A stretch of 60,588 nt of DNA, from NCBI GenBank assembly GCA_001695595.3, contig MBPM02000216.1, forward strand, positions 1-60,588. The letters are read 5' to 3'. Position 1 is the stretch's first letter, and each line of letters opens with the position of its first letter. Under the pieces are notes generated by a model. That model was not told the origin of the DNA and ran no database searches. It saw only the letters and a list, made by a program, of their open reading frames with translations. Of the stretch, positions 14,030 through 23,471 are shown in pieces. Both the position numbers and the translations under genes were made by a program. This DNA is from Plasmopara viticola (lineage: Eukaryota; Oomycota; Peronosporomycetes; Peronosporales; Peronosporaceae).

Positions 14030-14095
14030 TGGCCAAAAATCCGTCCTTTCTATCGCTCTGACGTATCTGTGGCCGTACGACGTCTCAGCGCTCCT
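14030..14095. other. Head-to-head inversion junction within the satellite
   Basis: Left of the junction the minus-orientation monomer ends in GTCCTTTCTATCGCTCT at 14,059. At 14,060 the sequence becomes GACGTATCTGTGGCCG, the plus-orientation monomer. The point of symmetry falls in the same part of the unit on both sides: GGCCAAAAATCCGTC, then a 14-bp spacer (CTTTCTATCGCTCT), then GACGTATCTGTGGCC, an imperfect 15-bp inverted repeat. Every unit left of this point is minus and every unit right of it is plus. No foreign sequence lies at the join. Confidence 0.93.
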
Positions 14096-14980
14096 AAAGA
14101 ATGAGTATACACTTTGTCGTGGCTCTATCGCATCTGTACATGTCTAGAGCGATCGAAAGGCCGTATTTGTGACCGTACATTGTCTCACCGCTCCAACAGA
14201 CTGCTTATACACTTCGTTGGGGCTCTGTTTCATCTGTGCATGTCTATAGCGAAAGAAAGGACGTATATATGGCCATAAAACGTCTCAGCGCCAAGACAAA
14301 ATGATTATAAACTTCGATGCCGCTCTGTTCCATCTGTGCATGTCTTGAGCGATAGAAAGGACGTATCTTTAGCTGTAAAACGTCTAAGCGCTCCGACAGA
14401 ATAGTTATATACTTTGTTGTGGCTCTATCGCATCTGTGCATGTCTAGAGCGATAGAAAGGACGTATCTGTGGCCGTACAGCATCTCTGTGCTCCAACATA
14501 CTTATTAAAGACTTCGTTGTGACTCTATCGCATCTGTGCATGTCTAGAGCGATAGAAAGGACGTATCTGTGGCCGTACGACGTCTCAGCTCACGAACAGA
14601 ATGAGTATACACTTCGTTATGGCTTTATCGCATCTGTGCATGTCTAGAGCGATAGAAAGTACGTATCTGTGGCCGTACAACGTCTAAGTGCTCCAAAAGA
14701 ATTTATTATACACTTCGTTGTGGCTCTATCGCATCTGTCCATGTCTAGAGCGATAGAAAGGACATATTTTTGGCCATACAACGTCTCAGCCCTCTAACAG
14801 AACGAGTATGTACTCCGTTGTGCCTCTTTTGCATCTGTGCATGTCTAGAGCGATAAAAAGGACGTATCTTTGGCCGTAAAACGTTTCCGCCGTCCAACAG
14901 AATGAGTATACCCTTCGCTGTGGTTCTATTACATCTGTAAACATCTAGAGCGATAGAAAGGACGTATCTGTGGCCGTACA
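14060..14980 (+). repeat. Highly diverged monomers next to the inversion
   Basis: About nine plus-orientation units follow the inversion with many private changes, for example GATCGAAAGGCCGTATTTGT, CTGTTTCATC, CATAAAACGTCTCAGCGCCA and CTTTAGCTGTAAAACG. They show no HOR order. The unit at about 14,745-14,830 carries TTTTTGGCCATACAACGTC and CAGAACGAGTATG, the plus-strand form of the CATACTCGTTCTG/TATGGCCAAAAA subtype that is common on the left side of the inversion. Confidence 0.85.
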
Positions 14981-15780
14981 ACGTCTCAGCTCTCCAACAG
15001 ATTGATTATACACTTCGTCGTGGATCTATTACATCTTTGAATGTCTATAGCGATAGAAAGGACGTATCTGTAGCCGTACAATGTCTCAGCGATCCAACAG
15101 AACGAGTATGCACTTCGTTGTGTCTCTATCGCATCTGTGCATGTCTAGAGCGATAGAAAGGACGTATCTTTGGCAGTACAACCTCTCAGCGAACTAACAG
15201 AATGATTATACACTTCGTTGTTGCGCTTTTGCATCTGTGCATGGCTAGAGCGATAGAAACGACGTTTCTGTGGCCGTACAATATCTCAGCTCTCCAACAT
15301 AATTCATTTACACTTCGTTATGGCTCTATCACATCTGTGCATGTCTAGAGCGATAGAAAGGACGTATTTGTGGCCGTACAACGTCTCAGCTCTCCAACAG
15401 ATTGATTATACACTTCGTCGTGGATCTATTACATCTTTGAATGTCTATAGCGATAGAAAGGACGTATCTGTAGCCGTACAATGTCTCAGCGATCCAACAG
15501 AACGAGTATGCACTTCGTTGTGTCTCTATCGCATCTGTGCATGTCTAGAGCGATAGAAAGGACGTATCTTTGGCAGTACAACCTCTCAGCGAACTAACAG
15601 AATGATTATACACTTCGTTGTTGCGCTTTTGCATCTGTGCATGGCTAGAGCGATAGAAACGACGTTTCTGTGGCCGTACAATATCTCAGCTCTCCAACAT
15701 AATTCATTTACACTTCGTTATGGCTCTATCACATCTGTGCATGTCTAGAGCGATAGAAAGGACGTATTTGTGGCCGTACA
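14981..15780 (+). repeat. Perfect tandem duplication of a 400-bp 4-mer
   Basis: 14,981-15,380 and 15,381-15,780 matched at every line I compared, at an offset of exactly 400. The four units are: GATTGATTATACAC with TCTATAGCG; AACGAGTATGCAC; GATTATACACTTCGTTGTTG with ATGGCTAGAGCG; and CAACATAATTCATTTACAC. The copies part after about 15,790. The same four-subtype order reappears, diverged, inside the larger HORs from 18.8 kb onward. Confidence 0.93.
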
Positions 15781-16289
15781 ACGTCTCAGCGCTCCAACAG
15801 AATGATTACGCACTTCGTCGTGGATCTATTACATCTTTGAATGACTATAGCGATAGAATGGACGTATCTTTGGCCGTACAACGTCTCAGCCATCCAACAG
15901 AATGATAAAAACTTCGTTGTTGCTCTTTTGCATCTGTGCATGTCTAGAGCGATAGAAAGGACGTATTTGTGGCCGTACAACGTCTCAGCCGTCCAACAGA
16001 ATGAGTATACACTTCGTTGTGGATCTATTACATCTGTAAATGTCTAGAGCGATAGACAGGACGTATCTGTGGCCGTACAACGTCTCAGCGCTCCAAAAGA
16101 ATGATTATACACTTCGTCGTGGATCTATTACATCTTTGAATTTCCATAGCGATAGAAAGGACGTATCTGTGGCCGTACAATGTCTCAACGATCCAACAGA
16201 AGTATTATACACTTCGTTGTGGCTCTATCGCATCTGTGCATGTCAATAGCGATAGAGAGGACGTATCTATGGCCGTACAACGCCTCAGC

Positions 16290-16530
16290 GCACCAACTGA
16301 ATGCTCATATACTTCTTTGTGGCTTTATTGCATCTGTGCATGTCTAGAGTAATCGAAAGGACGTATCTGTGGCCGTACAACGTCTTCAGCGCGCCAACAG
16401 AATGCTTATACACTTTTAGTGGCTCTATTGCATCTGTGCATGTCTAGAGTAATCGAAAAGACGTATCTGTGGCCATACAACGTCTCAGCGCTCAGACAAA
16501 ATGCTTAAACACTTCGTAGTGGCTCTATTA
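16290..16530 (+). repeat. Diverged monomer island with AGAGTAATCGAAA marker
   Basis: Two adjacent units carry the rare AGAGTAATCGAAA form of the usual AGAGCGATAGAAA. They also show a 1-bp insertion (CGTCTTCAGCGCGCC) and a shortened CACTTTTAGTGGC. They interrupt otherwise regular units. A similar island lies at 22,085-22,320. Confidence 0.75.
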
Positions 16531-16823
16531 CATCTATGTATGTCTCGAGCGATAGAAAGGACGTATCTGTGGCCGTACAACGTCTCAGCGCTCCAACAGA
16601 ATGATTATACACTTCGTTGGAGCTCTATTGCATCGGTGCATGTCTAGAGCGATAGAAAGGACGTATCTGTGGCCGTACGACGTCTCAGAGCTCCAACTCA
16701 ATGATTATACACTTCGTTGTGGCTCTATCGCATCTGTGTATGTCTAGAGCGATAGAAAGGACGTATCTGTGGCCGTACAACGACTCAGCGCTCCAACAGA
16801 ACGATTATACACTTCGTCGTGGC

Positions 16824-16856
16824 TCTATCGCATCTGTGCATGTCTAGAGCGATAGA
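16824..16856 (+). repeat. Intramonomer dyad, representative copy
   Basis: TCTATCGC (16,824-16,831) and GCGATAGA (16,849-16,856) are perfect 8-bp inverted arms around a 17-bp loop containing the XbaI site TCTAGA. The element occurs in most complete family A units of the left array and in many on the right. Subtypes with TCTATTAC, and family C with TCTATTGC/CCGATAGA, keep only about 5 paired bases. It could be a protein-binding dyad or a hairpin; nothing here shows which. Confidence 0.7.
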
Positions 16857-17280
16857 AAGGACGTATCTGTGGCCGTACAACGTCTCAGTGCTCCAACAGA
16901 CTTATTATAAACTTCGTTGTGACTCTATCGCATCTTTGCATATCTACAGCGATAGAAAGGACGTATTTGTGGCCGTACAACGTCTCTGCGCTCCAACAAA
17001 ATGATTATACACTTTGTTGTGGCTCTAAAGCATCTGTGCATGTCTAGAGCGATAGAAAGGACGTATCTGTGGCCGTACGACGTCTCAGCGCTCGAACAGA
17101 ATGAGTATACACTTCGTTTGGCTTTATCGTATCTGTGCATGTCTAGAGCGATAGAAAGGACGTATCTGTGGCCGTACAACGTCTAAGTGCTCCAAAATAA
17201 TTTATTAGACACTTCATTGTGGCTCTATCGCATTTGTGCATGTCTACAGCGATAGAAAGGACGTACCTGTGGCCGTACAA

Positions 17281-18270
17281 CGTCTCAGCGCTCCAACAGA
17301 ATGATTATACACTTCGTCGTGGATTTATTACATCTTTGAATGACTATAGCGATAGAAAGGACGTATCTTTGGCCGTACAACGTCTCAGCCATCCAACAGA
17401 ATGATATAAACTTCGTTGTTGCTCTTTTACATCTGTGCATGTCTAGAGCAATAGATAGGACGTATTTTTGGCCGTACAACGTCTCAGCCGTCCAACGGAA
17501 TGAGTATACACTTCGTCGTGGCTCTATTACATCTGTGAATGTCTAGAGCGATAGAAAGGACGTATCTGTGACCGTACATTGTCTCAGCGCTCCAACAGAA
17601 TTATAATACACTTCATCGTGGATCGATTACATCTGTGCATGTCTAGACGAATAGAAAGGACGTATCTGTGGCCGTACAATGTCTCAACGATCCAACAGAA
17701 GTATTATACACTTCGTTGTGGCTCTATCGCATCTGTGCATGTCTACAGCGATAGTAAGGATGTATCCGTGGCCGTACAACGTTTCCGCCGTCCAACAGAC
17801 TTATTATACACTTCGTTGTGGCTCTATTACATCTGTGAATGTCTAGAGCGATAGAAAGGACGTATCTGTGACCATACATTGACTCAGCGCTCCAACAGAA
17901 TTATTATACACTTCATCGTGGATCTATTACATCTGTGCATGTCTAGACGAATAGAAAGGACGTGTCTGTGGCCGTACAATGTCTCAACGATCCAACAATA
18001 GTATTATACACTTCGTTGTGCCTCTATCAAATCTGTGCATGTCTACAGCGATAGAAAGGACGTATCTATGGCTATACAACGTCTCAGTGCTCCAACAGAC
18101 TTATTATACACTTCGTTGTGGCTATATCGCATCTTTGCATGTCTAGAGCGATAGAAAGGACGTATTTGTGGCCGTACAACGTCTCAGCCATTCAACATAA
18201 TGATTACACACTTCGTCGTGGCTCTATTGCTTCTGTGCATATCTAGAGCGAAAGAAAGGACGTATCTTTG
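17281..18270 (+). repeat. 11-mer HOR, copy 1 of 3
   Basis: The unit opens with GATTATACACTTCGTCGTGG followed by the diagnostic GGATTTATTACATC at 17,321. It continues through AATGATATAAACTTCG, GACCGTACATTGTCTCAG and TCTAGACGAATAG subtypes. The same order starts again at the GGATTTATT landmarks at 22,415 and 23,512, offsets of 5,094 and 1,097 bp. Confidence 0.88.
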
Positions 18271-20730
18271 GCCGTACAACGTCCTAGCGCTCCAACAGAA
18301 TGACTATACACTTCGATGTGGCTCTATCGCATCTGTACATGTCTAGAGCGATAGAAACGACGTATCTGTGGCCGTACAACGTCTCCGCGCTCCAACAGAT
18401 TGATTATACACTTCGTCGTGGATCTATTACATCTTTGAATGTCTATAGCGATAGAAAGGACGTATCTGTGGCCGTACAATTTCTCAGCGATCCAACAGAA
18501 GTATTATACACTTTGTTGTGGCTCTATCGCATCTGTGCATGTCTAGAGCGATAGAAAGGACGTATATTTGGCAGTACAACGTCTCAGCGAACCAACAGAA
18601 TGATATTACACTTCGTTGTTGCGCTTTTGCATATGTGTATGTCTAGAGCGAAAGAAAGGACGTATCTATGGCCGTACAACGTCTCAGCGCTACCACAGAA
18701 TGCTTATACACTTCGTCGTGGATCTATTACATCTTTGAATGTCTATAGCGATAGAAAGGACGTATCTGTGGTCGTACAATGTCTCAGCGATCCAACAGAT
18801 TGATTAAACACTTCGTCGTGGATCTATTTCATCTTTGAATGTCTAAGCGATAGAAAGGACGTATCTGTGGCCGTACAATGTCCCAGCGATCCAACAGAAT
18901 TATTATACACTTCGTTGTGGCTCTATCGCATCTGTGCATGTCTAGAGCGATAGAAAGGACGTATCTTTGGCAGTACAACCTCTCAGCGAACCAACAGAAT
19001 GATTATACACTTCGTTGTTGCGCTTTTGCATCTGTGCATGGCTAGAGCGATAGAAACGACGTATCTGTGGCCGTACAATGTCTCAGCTCTCCAACATAAT
19101 TAGTTTACACTTCGTTATGGCTCTATCACATCTGTGCATGTCTAGAGCGATAGAAAGGACGTATCTGTGGCCGTACAACGTCTAAGTGCTCCAACAGAAT
19201 GATTACACACTTCGTCGTGGATCTATTACATCTTTGAATTACTATAGCGATAGAATGGACATATCTTTGGCCGTACAACGTCCCAGCGCTCCAACAGAAT
19301 GACTATACACTTCGATGTGGCTCTATCGCATCTGTACATGTCTAGAGCGAAAGAAAGGACGTATCTGTGGCCGTACAACGTCTCAGCGCTCCAACAGATT
19401 GATTATACACTTCGTCGTGGATCTATTACATCTTTGAATTTCTATAGCGATAGTAAGGACGTATCCGTGGCCGTACAACGTTTCCGCCGTCCAACAGAAT
19501 GAGTATACACTTCGCTGTGGCTCTATTACATCTGTAAATGTCTAGAGCGATAGAAAGGACGTATCTGTGGTCGTACAACGTCTCAGCGCTCCAACAGAAT
19601 GCTTATACACTTCGTCGTGGATCTATTACATCTGTGAATGTCTATAGCGATAGAAAGGACGTATCTGTGGCCGTACAACGTCTAAGTGCTCCAACAGAAT
19701 GATTACACTCTTCGTCGTGGATCTATTACATCTTTGAATGTCTAAGCGATAGAAAGGACGTATCTGTGGACGTACAATGTCTCAGCGATCCAACAGAATT
19801 ATTATACACTTCGTTGTGGCTCTATCGCATCTGTGCATGTCTAGAGCGATAGAAAGGACGTATCTTTGGCAGTACAACCTCTCAGCGAACCAACAGAATG
19901 ATTATACACTTCGTTGTTGCGCTTTTGCATCTGTGCATGGCTAGAGCGATAGAAACGACGTATCTGTGGCCGTACAATGTCTCAGCTCTCCAACATAATA
20001 TGTTTACACTTCGTTATGGCTCTATCACATCTGTGCATGTCTAGAGCGATAGAAAGGACGTATCTGTGGCCGTACAACGTCTAAGTGCTCCAACAGAATG
20101 ATTACACACTTCGTCGTGGATCTATTACATCTTTGAAGTACTATAGCGATAGAATGGACGTATCTTTGGCCGTACAACGTCCCAGCGCTCCAACAAAATG
20201 ACTATACACTTCGATGTGGCTCTATCGCATCTGTACATGTCTAGAGCGAAAGAAAGGACGTATCTGTGGCCGTACAACGTCTCAGCGCTCTAACAGATTG
20301 ATTATACAGTTCGTCGTGGATCTATTACATCTTTGAATTTCTATAGCGATAGTAAGGACGTATCCGTGGCCGTACAACGTTTCCGCCGTCCAACAGAATG
20401 AGTATACACTTCGCTGTGGCTCTATTACATCTGTAAATGTCTAGAGCGATAGAAAGGACGTATCTGTGGCCGTACAACGTCTCAGCGCTCCAACAGATTG
20501 ATTATACACTTCGTCGTGGATCTATTACATCTGTGAATGTCTATAGCGATAGAAAGGACGTATCTGTGGCCGTACAACGTCTAAGTGCTCCAACAGAATG
20601 ATTACACACTTCGTCGTGGATCTATTACATCTTTGAATGTCTAAGCGATAGAAAGGACGTATCTGTGGCCGTACAATGTCTCAGCGATCCAACAGTAGTA
20701 TTATACACTTCGTTGTGGCTCTATCGCATC
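17281..20730 (+). repeat. Large segmental duplication, copy 1 (3.45 kb)
   Basis: This block matches 23,472-26,920 unit by unit at an offset of 6,189-6,193 bp. Rare shared variants support descent from one segment: GGATTTATTACATC, GGACGTACAATG (19,768 and 25,958), and CCAACAGTAGTATTATAC (20,690 and 26,878). The copies separate after about 20,730, where this one has GTGCAGTCTAGAG and the other GTGCATGTCTAGAGCGAAAG. Confidence 0.85.
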
Positions 20731-21300
20731 TGTGCAGTCTAGAGCGATAGAAAGGACGTATCTTTGGCAGTACAACCTCTCAGCGAACCAACAGAATGAT
20801 TATACACTTCGTTGTTGCGCTTTTGCATCTGTGCATGGCTAGAGCGATAGAAACGACGTATCTGTGGCCGTACAATGTCTCAGCTCTCCAACATAATATG
20901 TTTACACTTCGTTATGGCTCTATCACATCTGTGCATGTCTAGAGCGATAGAAAGGACGTATCTGTGGCCGTACAACGTCTAAGTGCTCCAACAGAATGAT
21001 TACACACTTCGTCGTGGATCTATTACATCTTTGAATTACTATAGCGATAGAATGGACGTATCTTTGGCCGTACAACGTCCCAGCGCTCCAACAGAATGAC
21101 TATACACTTCGTTATGGCTCTATCACATCTGTGCATGTCTAGAGCGATAGAAAGGACGTATCTGTGGCCGTACAACGTCTAAGTGCTCCAACAGAATGAT
21201 TACACACTTCGTCGTGGATCTATTACATCTTTGAATTTCTATAGCGATAGTAAGGACGTATCCGTGGCCGTACAACGTTTCCGCCGTCCAACAGAATGAG
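18799..21300 (+). repeat. 9-mer HOR (~899 bp), about 2.8 tandem copies
   Basis: The short-arm marker GAATGTCTAAGCGATAG recurs at 18,837, 19,737 and 20,635, and the CAACATAAT/TTTACACTTCGTTATGG unit recurs near 19,090, 19,990 and 20,890. Each period is nine monomers minus one or two bases, consistent with the TCTAAGCG unit being 1-2 bp short. The third copy becomes mosaic after about 21,110. Confidence 0.87.
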
Positions 21301-22084
21301 TATACACTTCGCTGTGGCTCTATTACATCTGTAAATGTCTAGAGCGATAGAAAACGACGTATCTGTGGCCGTACAACGTCTCCGCGCTCCAACAGATTGA
21401 TTATACACTTCGTCGTGGATCTATTACATCTTTGAATGTCTATAGCGATAGAAAGGACGTATCTGTGGCCGTACAATTTCTCAGCGATCCAACAGAAGTA
21501 TTATACACTTTGTTGTGGCTCTATCGCATCTGTGCATGTCGAGAGCGATAGAAAGGACGTATCTTTGGCAGTACAACGTCTCAGCGAACCAACAGAATGA
21601 TTATACACTTCGTTGTTGCGCTTTTGCATATGTGTATGTCTAGAGCGAAAGAAAGGACGTATCTATGGCCGTACAACGTCTCAGCGCTACCACAGAATGC
21701 TTATACACTTCGTCGTGGATCTATTACATCTTTGAATGTCTATAGCGATAGAAAGGACGTATCTGTGGTCGTACAATGTCTCAGCGATCCAACAGATTGA
21801 TTATACACTTCGTCGTGGATCTATTACATCTTTGAATGTCTAAGCCATAGAAAGGACGTATCTTTGGCCGTACAACGTCCCAGCGCTCCAACAGAATGAC
21901 TATACACTTCGACGTGGCTCTATCGCATCTGTACATGTCTAGAGCGAAAGAAAGGACGTATCTGTGGCCGTACAACGTTTCCGCCGTCCAACAGAATGAG
22001 TATACACTTCGCTGTGCTCTATTACATCTGTGAATGTCTAGAGCGATAGAAAGGACGAATCTGTGGCCGTACAACGTCTCAGCG

Positions 22085-22320
22085 CTCCAACAGAATGCTT
22101 ATGCACTTCGTAGTGGCTCTATCGTATCTATGCATGTCTAGAGCGATAGAAAGGACGTATCTGTGGCCGCACAACGTCTCAGCACTTCAACAGAGCGATT
22201 ATACGCTTCTTTGTGGCTCGATTGCATATGTGTAAGTTTAGAGTAATCGAAAGATCGTATCTGTGGCCGTACAAAGTCTCAGCCCTCAAACAGAAAGCGT
22301 CTACACTTCGTTGTGGCTAT
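22085..22320 (+). repeat. Diverged monomer island upstream of 11-mer copy 2
   Basis: Units carry many private changes: GGCCGCACAACG, AGCACTTCAACAGAGCG, TTTAGAGTAATCGAAAGATC, GTACAAAGTCTCAGCCCTC and GAAAGCGTCTACAC. The island separates the 18.8-22.0 kb mosaic from the regular 11-mer at 22,374 and shares the AGAGTAATCGAAA marker with 16,290-16,530. Confidence 0.75.
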
Positions 22321-22373
22321 ATTACATCTGTCAATGTCTAGAGCGATAGAAAGGACGTATCTGTGGCCGTACA

Positions 22374-23350
22374 ACGTCTCAGCGCTCCAACAGAATGATT
22401 ATACACTTCGTCGTGGATTTATTACATCTTTGAATGACTATAGCGATAGAAAGGACGTATCTTTGGCCGTACAACGTCTCAGCCATCCAACAGAATGATA
22501 TAAACTTCGTTGTTGCTCTTTTACATCTGTGCATGTCTAGAGCAATAGATAGGACGTATTTTTGGCCGTACAACGTCTCAGCCGTCCAACGGAATGAGTA
22601 TACACTTCGTCGTGGCTCTATTACATCTGTGAATGTCTAGAGCGATAGAAAGGACGTATCTGTGACCGTACATTGTCTCAGCGCTCCAACAGAATTATAA
22701 TACACTTCATCGTGGATCGATTACATCTGTGCATGTCTAGACGAATAGAAAGGACGTATCTGTGGCCGTACAATGTCTCAACGATCCAACAGAAGTATTA
22801 TACACTTCGTTGTGGCTCTATCGCATCTGTGCATGTCTACAGCGATAGTAAGGACGTATCCGTGGCCGTACAACGTTTCCGCCGTCCAACAGACTTATTA
22901 TACACTTCGTTGTGGCTCTATTACATCTGTGAATGTCTAGAGCGATAGAAAGGACGTATCTGTGACCATACATTGACTCAGCGCTCCAACAGAATTATTA
23001 TACACTTCATCGTGGATCTATTACATCTGTGCATGTCTAGACGAATAGAAAGGACGTGTCTGTGGCCGTACAATGTCTCAACGATCCAACAATAGTATTA
23101 TACACTTCGTTGTGCTCTATCAAATCTGTGCATGTCTACAGCGATAGAAAGGACGTATCTATGGCTATACAACGTCTCAGTGCTCCAACAGACTTATTAT
23201 ACACTTCGTTGTGGCTATATCGCATCTTTGCATGTCTAGAGCGATAGAAAGGACGTATTTGTGCCGTACAACGTCTCAGCCATTCAACATAATGATTACA
23301 CACTTCGTCGTGGCTCTATTGCTTCTGTGCATATCTAGAGCGAAAGAAAG
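22374..23350 (+). repeat. 11-mer HOR, copy 2 of 3
   Basis: Near-identical to 17,281-18,270 and to the next copy starting at 23,471. It ends where AAAGAAAGGACGTATCTGTG joins a TTTCCGCCGTCCAAC unit, whereas copies 1 and 3 continue into the GACTATACACTTCGATGTGG unit. Confidence 0.88.
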
Positions 23351-23471
23351 GACGTATCTGTGGCCGTACAACGTTTCCGCCGTCCAACAGAATGAGTATA
23401 CACTTCGCTGTGGCTCTATTACATCTGTGCATGTCTAGAGCGATAGAAACGACGTATCTGTGGCCGTACAA

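Larger units (their letters stand above)
10601..14059 (-). repeat. Diverged, length-stable family A array, minus orientation
   Basis: The monomer and orientation are those of 1-10,600, but the behaviour differs. From about 10,821 the CGCTGAGACG landmark recurs at exactly 100-bp steps to 12,121, and only about 5 bp of net loss accumulates by 14,059. Variation is by substitution. Recurrent subtypes include one with CATACTCGTTCTGTTGGAGG followed by TTGTATGGCCAAAAAT, one with ATGGACAGATG plus CCAACAAAGTAAATAAGCA, and one with TTCTTTCCTTCGCTCTAGAC plus CAATAGAGCTCCAAC. Units at 10,600-10,860 are irregular and form the transition. No gene or other element is visible. Confidence 0.95.

Noticed and set aside
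1..14059. CRISPR-like array because of regular direct repeats
   Set aside because: There are no unique spacers. The entire 100-bp period is repeated, and no cas genes or leader are present.
14000..14120. Transposon insertion at the orientation switch
   Set aside because: No non-satellite bases lie at the join, and there are no terminal repeats or target duplications. It is a direct satellite-to-satellite inversion.
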